DNA of 54,922 nucleotides from the NCBI RefSeq assembly GCF_965139615.1, contig NZ_CBCSIQ010000028.1, forward strand, positions 1 through 54,922, written 5' to 3'. The notes beneath the pieces are model-generated. The model worked only from the letters and a program-made list of their open reading frames with translations, did no database searches and was not told the DNA's origin. This document shows positions 40,065 to 48,576 of the stretch, one piece after another. The DNA comes from Kerstersia similis (lineage in GTDB: Bacteria; Pseudomonadota; Gammaproteobacteria; Burkholderiales; Burkholderiaceae_B). The translations under genes and the position numbers were made by a program. Position 1 is the first letter of the stretch, and each line of letters opens with the position of its first letter.

Positions 40065-41440
40065 TGCTTGCCTTCCACATAAGGATTGTTGGACGACTTG
40101 AATTCAATGCGCAGCGGCGTGCCGGCCAGATCGAAGGCCGTGCGGAAACGCGCTTCCAGATAACGCCGATAGGAATCCGGAATGGCGTCGAGCGCGCTGC
40201 CGTGCACCACGATCAAGGGCGGATTCTGCCCGCCCTGGTGCGCGTAGCGCATCTTCGGACGGAAAATCCCCTTGCGCGGCGGCTGCTGCTGTTCCACTGC
40301 CGCATGCAACTCACGCGTCAGCTTGGGCGTGGACAGCTTGGCAAAGGCCGCCGCATGGGCAGCGTTCACCGATTTCAGCAAAGCCTTGACTCCCTGCCCC
40401 TTCAAGGCCGAAATGGTGTGCATACGGGCAAAGGCGAGGAACCGCAGCTTGCGCTCGAATTCGCGCTGAATCCGTTCGCGCTGATCTTCGTCCATGCCGT
40501 CCCATTTGTTGATGGCAACGACCAGCGCCCGCCCGGTTTCAAGCACGAAGCCGGCGATGTGCGCATCCTGCTCAGACACTTCCTGCTGCCCGTCTATCAT
40601 CAGTACCACGACGTTGCTGGCTTCGATGGCCTGCAGGGTCTTGATGACGGAAAACTTCTCGATGGCCTCGAATACCTTGCCGCGCTTGCGCAGGCCGGCG
40701 GTGTCTATCAAGGTATAGTCCTTGCCGCCCTGGGAAAATTCGATCTCGATGGCGTCGCGCGTCGTGCCCGGCATGTCAAAGGCAATCACGCGATCTTCGC
40801 CAAGCAAGGTATTGATCAGGGTGGATTTACCTACGTTCGGCCGGCCGACAATGGCCAGCTTGATCCGGTGCGCCACCGCACTCGCTTCGCCGTCGGCAGC
40901 TTCTTCTTCGGCCTGCAACCGGGCTTCGTCCTCGGCCGCTTCCCGGAATGGCTCCAGTGCTTCCGTAATCAGATCCACCACGCCGTCGCCGTGCGCGGAC
41001 GAAATGGCATGCGGATGCCCCAGCCCGAGTTCATGGAACTCGGCGATAGCAGCATTTTCCGACATGCCTTCGGCCTTGTTCACCGCCAGCACAATATGCT
41101 GGGTGCAGGTGCGCAACAGACGGGCGATGTCCTGATCGTGAGCATTCAGGCCTGCGCGTGCATCCACCAGAAAGACGACAATATCGGCTTCGGCAATGGC
41201 CTGGCGGGTTTGTTGCGCCATTTCGCGCAAAATGCCGTCCTTGGCCACGGGCTCGAAACCTCCGGTGTCCACAACCAGGAACGGCACATCCCCCACGCGG
41301 CCCTCGCCGTAGTGGCGATCACGGGTCAGTCCGGAAAAATCGGCCACCAACGCGGCGCGCGAGCGCGTCAGACGATTGAACAGGGTCGATTTGCCAACAT
41401 TGGGGCGCCCGACCAGGGCTACGACAGGTTTGAACGACAC
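40061..41440 (-). CDS. der: Ribosome biogenesis GTPase Der (EngA)
   Basis: A 459-residue protein with two tandem G domains: first GRPNVGKSTLFN (residues 11-22), DTGGFEP and NKAEG; second GRPNVGKSTLINTLL, DTAGLRKRG and NKWDG; then a C-terminal KH-like domain (TPKLTRELHAAVEQQQPPRKG...MRYAHQGGQNPP). It acts in late 50S subunit assembly. It lies downstream of bamB (6 bp) in the conserved order seen in Betaproteobacteria. Confidence 0.97.
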   Translation of the reverse strand: MSFKPVVALVGRPNVGKSTLFNRLTRSRAALVADFSGLTRDRHYGEGRVGDVPFLVVDTGGFEPVAKDGILREMAQQTRQAIAEADIVVFLVDARAGLNAHDQDIARLLRTCTQHIVLAVNKAEGMSENAAIAEFHELGLGHPHAISSAHGDGVVDLITEALEPFREAAEDEARLQAEEEAADGEASAVAHRIKLAIVGRPNVGKSTLINTLLGEDRVIAFDMPGTTRDAIEIEFSQGGKDYTLIDTAGLRKRGKVFEAIEKFSVIKTLQAIEASNVVVLMIDGQQEVSEQDAHIAGFVLETGRALVVAINKWDGMDEDQRERIQREFERKLRFLAFARMHTISALKGQGVKALLKSVNAAHAAAFAKLSTPKLTRELHAAVEQQQPPRKGIFRPKMRYAHQGGQNPPLIVVHGSALDAIPDSYRRYLEARFRTAFDLAGTPLRIEFKSSNNPYVEGKQ

Positions 41441-41446
41441 GTTATA

Positions 41447-42592
41447 TCAATTCACTGAAAGCAAGGAGAGTTTGCCATTGCCGGTTTGCACCAGCACGCC
41501 GGCATAACTGGCCTGCAAAGGAGAAACAATCGCGCCGCCGCCCAGGCTTACACGGCCCAGCAAATGACCATCGGCGCGGTCGAGGAAATGCACATAGCCA
41601 TCATAATCGCCCACTGCCACGACCCCGCCCTTCACCTGGGGCGCGGTCAGGCCGCGATTACGCAAAGCATCCTGATGCCACAGCGTGGTGCCATCTTCCA
41701 GCATGAAACCGAAGACTTCGCTGTTCTGGCTGCTGGCAAACAGCAGGCGGTCATCCACGGAGATACCCGAAGCGCTGGAAAAATCCTTGCTCCAGACGAT
41801 ACGACCGCCTTGCGACACATCGAAACACAGCACCCGGCCTTGATAGGAAGCCGCGCACAGCAACGCACCGACAACCTGCGGCTGGCCGACCACATCCGTC
41901 ACGCGTTCCAGATCCGTGGCGCCCTTGGGCGTGGCAACCGTGCCTTCCCACTGCACATTGCCGGTGGCGGCATTGATGACCAGCATCTTGCCACCCGGCA
42001 TGCCGGTGATCAACAGGCCGTCCACCAGAATCATCTGTGTCGGCGCACGCAGCGCCAGCGCCGGGCCCGGACGTTGCACGCTCCAGAGCCGCGCGCCCGT
42101 ATCGGCATTGAATGCCTGGATACGATAATCGCCGCTGCGCACCACGACATAACCGTCTTCCACCACCGGCGGGATCAAGACTTCGCTGCTGGCCTTGGCG
42201 CGCCATTTTTCCTGCCCATCGCCATCGAGGGCGATGATCTCACCGGCCGGTGTCACCACCACGGCGATATTGCCATCGGTACCGACCCCGGCGGACAGCT
42301 TGCGCGCCACCCGGTTGCTCCAGATCACACGCCCCGAAGACAGATCCACCTTGGAAACGGTACCGCCAGGTGTGGCAGCATAGACCGCATCGCCACTGAT
42401 CGCCGGAACGAAACCACTGCCGCCGCCGCTGCCGATATCCACGCTCCATACGGTGGAAATCGTGGCGCCCGGTGTGTAGGACGTCAGCTTGGCCGGCTCA
42501 TAGCGGTCATCGGAAGACGCGCAGGCGCCCAGCAACAGGCTGGCCGCCAGTGCAGCGGCAAAAGGCAAACGACGGAATTTACGCGGCAGCAT
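41447..42592 (-). CDS. bamB: Outer membrane protein assembly factor BamB
   Basis: A 381-residue lipoprotein (lipobox LLGAC, cysteine about 24) with an eight-bladed PQQ-like beta-propeller. Repeats such as GTVSKVDLSSGRVIWSN, GEIIALDGDGQEKWR, YRIQAFNADTGARLWS and GRVLCFDVSQGGRIVWS are visible. It is the BAM-complex scaffold that binds BamA for outer-membrane beta-barrel insertion. Its start overlaps the YfgM-like gene stop by one base, so translation is coupled. Confidence 0.95.
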   Translation of the reverse strand: MLPRKFRRLPFAAALAASLLLGACASSDDRYEPAKLTSYTPGATISTVWSVDIGSGGGSGFVPAISGDAVYAATPGGTVSKVDLSSGRVIWSNRVARKLSAGVGTDGNIAVVVTPAGEIIALDGDGQEKWRAKASSEVLIPPVVEDGYVVVRSGDYRIQAFNADTGARLWSVQRPGPALALRAPTQMILVDGLLITGMPGGKMLVINAATGNVQWEGTVATPKGATDLERVTDVVGQPQVVGALLCAASYQGRVLCFDVSQGGRIVWSKDFSSASGISVDDRLLFASSQNSEVFGFMLEDGTTLWHQDALRNRGLTAPQVKGGVVAVGDYDGYVHFLDRADGHLLGRVSLGGGAIVSPLQASYAGVLVQTGNGKLSLLSVN

Positions 42593-43236
42593 CAGGACTG
42601 TCCTCCGGACAGGGCATCAATCTTCAGTTTGAGATAACCGATCAGCGGATCGTTTTCCTTCAGACCGGCACGCGCCTGGTTCCAGGCCTTGCCCGCTTCT
42701 TCGACCTTGCCCTGTGCGAACAGGATGTCGCCACGGCGGTCTTCGTACAGCGCAGCGAATGCAGCCGGCGGATTGGCCAGCTGGGCCAGGGCTTCATCAT
42801 ATTTGGCCTGATCCAGCAACAGACCTGCCAGACGCAGGCGCGCCACTGGCGCCAGTGCCTGATCGCCGCTGCTGACAGCCACCCACTCCAGCTCGCGGCG
42901 TGCGCCGTCGGCATCCTGCAAGGCCATCAGACCATCAGCCGCCACCAGGCCGCCACGTGCGGCATAGCCGCTCCCGGCGAACTCGGTACGCAGGCTTTCG
43001 CTGGCAGCGGCGATACGCGCTGCGGAGTCAGGGCCAGGATTCTGAACGGCCAGTTCCAGGGCTTCAAAATAGCCCATGGCTTGCATGCCCTTGCTGTGCT
43101 GATACCACTGCCAGCCACGGAAACCGGCAAAGGCGGCAGCGGCAATGAAAACCACCGCCAGCACCATCACGCCATAACGCGACCACCACGCTTTGAGCGA
43201 GTCAATTTGTTCCTGTTCGTCCAGATCGTATGCCAT
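42592..43236 (-). CDS. YfgM-like tetratricopeptide membrane protein
   Basis: A 214-residue protein with a short cytoplasmic N-terminus (MAYDLDEQEQIDSLKAWWSRYG), one membrane helix (VMVLAVVFIAAAAFAGFRGW) and a periplasmic TPR_21 domain. E. coli YfgM is an ancillary subunit of the SecYEG translocon linked to periplasmic chaperones. The position between hisS and bamB is the same as in E. coli and other proteobacteria. Confidence 0.9.
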   Translation of the reverse strand: MAYDLDEQEQIDSLKAWWSRYGVMVLAVVFIAAAAFAGFRGWQWYQHSKGMQAMGYFEALELAVQNPGPDSAARIAAASESLRTEFAGSGYAARGGLVAADGLMALQDADGARRELEWVAVSSGDQALAPVARLRLAGLLLDQAKYDEALAQLANPPAAFAALYEDRRGDILFAQGKVEEAGKAWNQARAGLKENDPLIGYLKLKIDALSGGQS

Positions 43237-43243
43237 GATGCCC

Positions 43244-44530
43244 TTAAGCTTTGCTTACCAGATATTGCGCCAATTGTTCCCATGCCACCTGCTGCTGCGG
43301 CGCTGTATTGCCCTGCTCATCGGCACGCAGCCATTTCACGCTGGCAACGCGGGCCGATACTTCTTCTTCGCCAAGAATCACCGCGGCACGGGCACCGCTG
43401 GCATCCGCGCGCTTGAACTGGGCCTTGAAACCGGCAGCACCGGCATGCACGATCACAGACAAGCCGACATCGCGTAAAGTTTCCGCCACACGCGCTGCCG
43501 CACGCTGCGAAGCCTCTCCCTGATGCACGACATAGATATCGCACTCGGGCTGATCCTGCGTTCCGGCCTGCCGCCAGAGATCCAGCAGGCGCTCCATGCC
43601 AATGGCAAAACCGATCGCCGGTGCAGGCTTGCCGCCCAGCAGGCTGATCAGCCCGTCATAGCGGCCGCCGCCGCAAACCGTGCCTTGTGCGCCCAGCTGG
43701 TCGGTGATCCACTCGAACACCGTGCCATTGTAATAATCCAGGCCGCGCACCATGCGAGGATTCAATGTATATGCGATGCCCGCGTCTTCCAGACGCTCTA
43801 CCACGCCATCAAAATGCGCACGCGACTCATCACCCAGGAAATCGAACAGCTTGGGCGCCGCGTTGGCCATTTCCTGCATGGCAGGATTCTTGGTATCCAG
43901 AACACGCAACGGGTTCGAATACATGCGCCGCAGGCCATCCTCGTCGAGAATATCCTTGTGCTGCTCCAGGTGCTTGATCAAGGCATCGCGGTGAGCCGCA
44001 CGTTCTGCCGGCGCACCCAGCGAATTCAACTCCAGCCGCATGCCCTGCAGGCCCAGAATCTTCCAGAGCCGTGCCAGCATGACAATCAGCTCGGCATCAA
44101 TATCCGGCCCGGCAAAGCCCAGCGCTTCAACGTCGATCTGGTGGAATTGGCGATAACGGCCGCGCTGGGGACGCTCATGACGAAAGACCGGGCCCAGGGA
44201 ATACACGCGCTGGGGACGCTCGTACAGCAGATTATGCTCAATCGCAGCGCGCACGACCCCTGCCGTCATTTCCGGACGTAGGGTCAATGAATCGCCGTTG
44301 AGGCCGTCGGTGAAGGTGTACATCTCCTTCTCGACGATATCGGTGACCTCGCCGATGCCACGGGTAAACAGGCGCGTCTGCTCCAGCACCGGCGTACGCA
44401 TATTGCGATAACCGTAGGCATGCAGCCACTGCCTGACTATTTCTTCCAAAGCTTCCCAGCGCCCGCTTGCGTCCGGAAGCAAATCATTCATGCCGCGTAT
44501 TGCGGAGACTTTCTGAAATGCCTGGGTCAT
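43244..44530 (-). CDS. hisS: Histidyl-tRNA synthetase
   Basis: A 428-residue class II aminoacyl-tRNA synthetase. Class II motif 2 is RPQRGRYRQFHQIDVEALG, the histidine-specific signature is LVRGLDYYNGTVFEW-like (MVRGLDYYNGTVFE), and motif 3 is GFAIGMERL. The C-terminal anticodon-binding domain starts near CDIYVVHQGEASQ. It charges tRNA-His. It lies between ispG (60-bp gap with a hairpin) and the YfgM-like gene (7-bp gap). Confidence 0.97.
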   Translation of the reverse strand: MTQAFQKVSAIRGMNDLLPDASGRWEALEEIVRQWLHAYGYRNMRTPVLEQTRLFTRGIGEVTDIVEKEMYTFTDGLNGDSLTLRPEMTAGVVRAAIEHNLLYERPQRVYSLGPVFRHERPQRGRYRQFHQIDVEALGFAGPDIDAELIVMLARLWKILGLQGMRLELNSLGAPAERAAHRDALIKHLEQHKDILDEDGLRRMYSNPLRVLDTKNPAMQEMANAAPKLFDFLGDESRAHFDGVVERLEDAGIAYTLNPRMVRGLDYYNGTVFEWITDQLGAQGTVCGGGRYDGLISLLGGKPAPAIGFAIGMERLLDLWRQAGTQDQPECDIYVVHQGEASQRAAARVAETLRDVGLSVIVHAGAAGFKAQFKRADASGARAAVILGEEEVSARVASVKWLRADEQGNTAPQQQVAWEQLAQYLVSKA

Positions 44531-44550
44531 ATCGTTTTTCTAAAGGTTGC

Positions 44551-44580
44551 GTGCCCAGGCCAGCCAGCGGGCCGGGGCAC
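44551..44580 (-). other. Stem-loop in the ispG-hisS spacer
   Basis: GTGCCC-x-GGCC (44551-44561) pairs with GGCC-x-GGGCAC (44570-44580) across a single mismatch, with an 8-base loop. There is no U-run on the minus strand. It is probably an mRNA-processing or stability hairpin inside the operon, or a partial block between the two genes. Confidence 0.4.
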
Positions 44581-44590
44581 GGCGGCCAGT

Positions 44591-45889
44591 TTACTTGTTT
44601 TCGGACGATGCGGCGGCCTGACCATAACGGCGCTCGACATAATCCTCGACGATCGCCTGAAACTCCTGGGCAATCGTCTCTCCCTTGAGCGTCACGGTAC
44701 GCTCGCCATCGACGAATACCGGCGCGGAGGGCACTTCGCCCGTCCCCGGCAGGCTGATCCCGATGTCGGCATGGCGACTTTCGCCCGGACCATTCACGAC
44801 ACAGCCCATGACCGCGACATTCATGGTTTCCACGCCAGGGTAGCGCGCCCGCCAGATCGGCATCTGATTGCGCAGATAGCCCTGAATACTGTCAGCCAGC
44901 TCCTGGAAGAACGTGCTGCTGGTGCGGCCACAGCCCGGGCAGGCCACGACCATGGGTGTAAAAGCGCGCAAACCCATGCTTTGCAGGATTTCCTGCCCGA
45001 CGATGACTTCACGCGTGCGGTCACCACCTGGTTCCGGCGTCAGGGAAATACGGATCGTATCGCCGATCCCCTCCTGCAAGAGCACGGACAAGGCGGCTGT
45101 CGAAGCCACGATGCCCTTGCTGCCCATGCCGGCTTCGGTCAAACCGAGGTGCAACGGATAATCGCAGCGCGCCGACAGATCACGATAGACCGCGATCAGA
45201 TCCTGCACATGACTGACCTTGCAAGACAGGATGATGCGGTTGCCCGGCAACCCGATTTCCTCGGCGCGGCGAGCATTGCTGATCGCCGAAATCACCAGCG
45301 CATCACGCATGACGGCCTGTGCCTCCCAAGGTGTGGCGCGGCGATTGTTTTCATCCATCATGCGCGCCATCAGCTCGTGATCCAGGCTGCCCCAGTTCAC
45401 GCCGATACGCACGGGTTTGTCATATTTGCAGGCCACTTCGATCATCTGCACGAAGTTATCGTCCCGCTTCTTGCCGCCGCCCATATTGCCGGGATTAATG
45501 CGGTACTTGGACAAAGCCTGGGCGCACTCCGGATACTGCGTCAGCAGCTTGTGACCGTTGTAATGGAAGTCGCCCACCAAGGGCACACTGACGCCCATGC
45601 GGTCAAGCTGCTCGCGGATGGCCGGCACTTCTTTCGCCGCCTCCGGCGAATTCACGGTAATCCGAACCATTTCGGAACCGGCCTGCGCCAGCGCCTTGAC
45701 CTGGATCGCGGTCTCGATGGGATCAGCGGTATCCGTGTTGGTCATGGACTGCACCACGACCGGCGCGCCCCCACCCACCAGCACCTGATGACCATTCCAG
45801 GAAACATTGACCTGCCGCGTCACGCGGCGCGCCGCCGGGCCCATCGGATAGGGTTGCGCCGACATTAGGGAGGTTTCGCCTGTTTGCAT
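44591..45889 (-). CDS. ispG: 4-hydroxy-3-methylbut-2-enyl diphosphate synthase (flavodoxin) IspG
   Basis: A 432-residue [4Fe-4S] enzyme of the MEP pathway, converting MEcPP to HMBPP. Seen are VVVQSMTNTDT, the RINPGNMGGGKKRDDNF segment, and the cluster cysteines in VACPGCGRTSS and MGCVVNGPGE. It has the insertion-containing length typical of proteobacterial IspG. The ATG at 45887-45889 was chosen; an ATG five codons earlier (45904) is also possible and neither has a strong ribosome site. The next pathway enzyme, IspH, is at 26.2 kb. Confidence 0.95.
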   Translation of the reverse strand: MQTGETSLMSAQPYPMGPAARRVTRQVNVSWNGHQVLVGGGAPVVVQSMTNTDTADPIETAIQVKALAQAGSEMVRITVNSPEAAKEVPAIREQLDRMGVSVPLVGDFHYNGHKLLTQYPECAQALSKYRINPGNMGGGKKRDDNFVQMIEVACKYDKPVRIGVNWGSLDHELMARMMDENNRRATPWEAQAVMRDALVISAISNARRAEEIGLPGNRIILSCKVSHVQDLIAVYRDLSARCDYPLHLGLTEAGMGSKGIVASTAALSVLLQEGIGDTIRISLTPEPGGDRTREVIVGQEILQSMGLRAFTPMVVACPGCGRTSSTFFQELADSIQGYLRNQMPIWRARYPGVETMNVAVMGCVVNGPGESRHADIGISLPGTGEVPSAPVFVDGERTVTLKGETIAQEFQAIVEDYVERRYGQAAASSENK

Positions 45890-45915
45890 TGTTTCTCGCT
45901 GCATCCAGCGTCAGT

Positions 45916-46335
45916 TCATTCAAAAACCAGCCAGCCCTGCCAATAGGCCAGCAATGCTGCAGCCAGCGCCACGACCGCCAGCGCCAACAACCACAACACG
46001 GTCGATCCACCACGGCGCGCCGGATCGGCAACCAGCGGATCCGCTACCGAAAAAGCACGGGCCAGCCCCACGCCAGGCCGCTCGCCAGGCGCCAGACTAT
46101 CAAGCAGATCCTGGTCATGCAGGCCAACCTGGCGCGCATAAGCCTTGACCATACCACGCAGCGGCAAGCCCCTGGGCAGCACGTTCCAATGGCCGGACTC
46201 CAGCGCCCGCAACTGTGCCACGGAAAAACGGATACGCGCCGAAATTTCCTCCAGGGACAAACCTTGCGCTTCCCGCGCACGCCGCAACGCAGCGCCCGGC
46301 ATGCCGGCCAGCTCATCCACGACCACAGCACTCAT
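45916..46335 (-). CDS. RodZ-like helix-turn-helix membrane protein, short form
   Basis: A 139-residue protein. The N-terminal HTH_25 domain (PGAALRRAREAQGLSLEEISARIRFSVAQLRALESGHWNVLPRGLPLRGMVKAYARQVG) is that of RodZ. A single membrane helix follows (STVLWLLALAVVALAAALLAYWQGW) and the protein ends directly after it. The large periplasmic DUF4115 domain of RodZ is missing, and the frame closes normally before ispG. RodZ links MreB filaments to the membrane in rod-shaped growth. The ATG at 46333-46335 overlaps the rlmN stop by 3-4 bp. Confidence 0.8.
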   Translation of the reverse strand: MSAVVVDELAGMPGAALRRAREAQGLSLEEISARIRFSVAQLRALESGHWNVLPRGLPLRGMVKAYARQVGLHDQDLLDSLAPGERPGVGLARAFSVADPLVADPARRGGSTVLWLLALAVVALAAALLAYWQGWLVFE

Positions 46336-47615
46336 ACACGCAACTCCACGATGGGGATTGCCGTCTCGCCCTGGCGGACACGACGTTCCTTGAGACGGGT
46401 GCGATCCTTCACATCCCCAGCCAGCTGCCCGCAAGCGGCATCAATATCATCGCCACGGGTCTTGCGTACCGTCACGATGACACCCGCATCCATCAAGCGC
46501 TGCGCAAAGGCCTTGACCCGCGCCGCAGAGGAACGCTTCAAGCCCGATTGCGGGAAAGGATTGAAAGGAATCAGATTCAGTTTGCACTTTACCTGACGCG
46601 CCACGCGAATCAACTCCCGGGCGTTATCATCAGTGTCATTGACGCCATCGAGCATCACATACTCGAAGGTCACGAAATCACGCGGCGCAAATTCCAGATA
46701 CCGATTGCAGGCATCCAGCAACTCCGCCAGCGGATACTTCTTGTTGAGCGGCACGAGCCGGTCACGCAGCGCATCATTGGGCGCATGCAGCGATACCGCC
46801 AGCGCCACCGGGCAATCCTTCGACAGGCGATCCATCATCGGCACCACGCCGGACGTCGAAACCGTCACGCGCCGCCGAGACAGGCCATAGGCATTGTCGT
46901 CCAGCATGAGGCGCAACGCGCCAACCACCTGATCATAATTGAGCAAGGGCTCACCCATGCCCATCATGACCACATTACTGACCACTCGCGTCGGATCCAC
47001 TTCCGCCGCCCCATCGCCCAAGCGCGCCGTCCCGCGGTCCGCATCGAGAACGCGGCGCACATGCCAGAGCTGGCCGATGATTTCGGCCGTGGTGAGATTG
47101 CGATTGAAGCCTTGATAACCGGTGGAACAGAACGGACAGGCGACGGTACAGCCCGCCTGACTGGAAATGCACAGCGTACCCCGATCATCTTCCGGAATGA
47201 ATACCGTCTCAACGGCATTGTTGCTGCCCACATCAAACAGCCACTTGCGCGTGCCGTCTGAGGAGCGCTGTTCAGTCACGACGCCAGGCGCTGCGATATC
47301 GCAGCGGGCATCGAGCTGCTGGCGAAAATCCTTGGCCAGATCACTCATGGCGGAAAATTCGCCAACCCCGCGCTGGTGCACCCAGCGCAGCAGTTGTTTG
47401 GCACGAAACGGCTTGCCGCCCCATTGCTCGACCTGCTGGGTCAAGTCCTGGGGCGCCAGGCCAAGCAGATTGATCCGCCCGACCTCTGTTGCCACTGCGC
47501 CAGCCACAGGCCGCGCCTCGCGCCCGAACTGGCTTGCGGCCGCCGAACGCTGGGCGCCGGAAACTTCCGGCGTTTCGGATGAAGTGTGGCTAATGCCTGG
47601 GCTGGTGGTGCTCAT
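46332..47615 (-). CDS. rlmN: Dual-specificity 23S rRNA (A2503-C2)/tRNA (A37-C2) methyltransferase RlmN
   Basis: A 427-residue radical-SAM enzyme. The cluster motif is CTVACPFCSTG (CxxxCxxC); GMGEPLLNYD, SLHAPNDALRDRLVP and the C-terminal RGDDIDAACGQLAG (with the methyl-carrying cysteine) are all present. The N-terminus has an extra ~45 Ser/Thr/Ala-rich residues before the usual INLLGL start. The ATG at 47613-47615 has GAGG 5 bp upstream; the extension to 47675 lacks a ribosome site. In many relatives a pilF/TPR gene separates rlmN and rodZ; here they overlap directly. Confidence 0.95.
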   Translation of the reverse strand: MSTTSPGISHTSSETPEVSGAQRSAAASQFGREARPVAGAVATEVGRINLLGLAPQDLTQQVEQWGGKPFRAKQLLRWVHQRGVGEFSAMSDLAKDFRQQLDARCDIAAPGVVTEQRSSDGTRKWLFDVGSNNAVETVFIPEDDRGTLCISSQAGCTVACPFCSTGYQGFNRNLTTAEIIGQLWHVRRVLDADRGTARLGDGAAEVDPTRVVSNVVMMGMGEPLLNYDQVVGALRLMLDDNAYGLSRRRVTVSTSGVVPMMDRLSKDCPVALAVSLHAPNDALRDRLVPLNKKYPLAELLDACNRYLEFAPRDFVTFEYVMLDGVNDTDDNARELIRVARQVKCKLNLIPFNPFPQSGLKRSSAARVKAFAQRLMDAGVIVTVRKTRGDDIDAACGQLAGDVKDRTRLKERRVRQGETAIPIVELRV

Positions 47616-47681
47616 GGTCGCCTCGTGCCTGTCTGCGCCCGCAGGCGTCGGGACAGCACCGGCGCCGGCGAGCAAGTGAAA

Positions 47682-48107
47682 TCAACGGCTGTGGATGTTG
47701 ATTTCGGGGAAGAAGAAAGCCACTTCGACGGCAGCGGTTTCCGGTGCGTCGGAACCGTGCACGGCGTTGGCATCAATGCTTTCAGCGAAATCGGCGCGGA
47801 TGGTGCCGGCTTCTGCCTTCTTGGGATCGGTTGCGCCCATCAGTTCACGGTTCTTCAGGATGGCGCCTTCGCCTTCCAGAACTTGCACGAACACGGGACC
47901 GGAGATCATGAAATCAACCAGATCCTTGAAGAAAGGACGCTCTTTGTGCACTGCGTAGAAACGCTCGGCGTCGGCGCGCGACAGCTGGGCCAGGCGGCCA
48001 GCCACGATCTTCAGACCAGCTTGTTCAAAGCGGGCAATGATCTGGCCGATCACGTTCTTGGCCACTGCGTCGGGCTTGATAATCGACAGGGTGCGTTCGA
48101 TAGCCAT
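47682..48107 (-). CDS. ndk: Nucleoside-diphosphate kinase
   Basis: A 141-residue Ndk: MAIERTLSIIKPDAVAKN start, GP-type loop, and the phosphohistidine in the NAVHGSD motif (His117). It balances NTP and dNTP pools by transferring the gamma phosphate. The C-terminal EVAFFFPEINIH is typical. It is the first gene of the leftward housekeeping block. Confidence 0.97.
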   Translation of the reverse strand: MAIERTLSIIKPDAVAKNVIGQIIARFEQAGLKIVAGRLAQLSRADAERFYAVHKERPFFKDLVDFMISGPVFVQVLEGEGAILKNRELMGATDPKKAEAGTIRADFAESIDANAVHGSDAPETAAVEVAFFFPEINIHSR

Positions 48108-48576
48108 CAGGATACTCCAGGGGGAAGGCGTATTGAAAAATCGGAAAGGGAATCAACAGCGCGCCCGAACCCCGGACTCCTGGCCAGGGCGGCCGTCTGC
48201 TACTGCAAGCGCCAGAACTGGCGCCGAAAACCTCGGCCATCCAGGCAGCAACACGGCAGGCATAGATATTCCGGGCTTTTTACAGCAACCCGGCATTCTA
48301 ACATGCAGCCATGGCGGGATACACCTTAAAATGTTAGATTGCAAGGGCATAAATGGGTTCCCCCTGGGCCTGACGGTGTCGGCAGACACCGCCCCCAGGA
48401 CGGGCAGGCGCCCCAGCCGTTATCATCTCACGCGATATCGTCCAGGGCCGCCCGGAATGCCGAGCCACCGCACGAACACACTGTTTTTCAGGCCGACGCC
48501 GGCCCGCAACGATCCGGCGCCGGCACAGACACCTTCCTTATCGCGCCGCACGACAAGGCGCAATGCTGAAACTGGT
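48108..48576. promoter_or_regulatory. Divergent intergenic region between ndk and valS
   Basis: These 469 bp hold the promoters of both directions. Visible elements are an inverted repeat TCTAACAT (48297-48304) / ATGTTAGA (48331-48338) with a 26-bp spacer, and a long stem-loop in the valS leader: CGGTGTC-GGCA-GACACCG (48374-48391) enclosed by CCTGGG (48363-48368) and CCCAGG (48394-48399). The valS frame stays open through this region, but no family-like residues appear upstream of 48577. Confidence 0.45.

Noticed and set aside
48037..48576. 180-codon in-frame extension upstream of valS
   Set aside because: The frame is open but the residues are Pro/Arg/Thr-rich and unlike any valyl-tRNA synthetase; normal length and N-terminus start at 48577. 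It also overlaps ndk.
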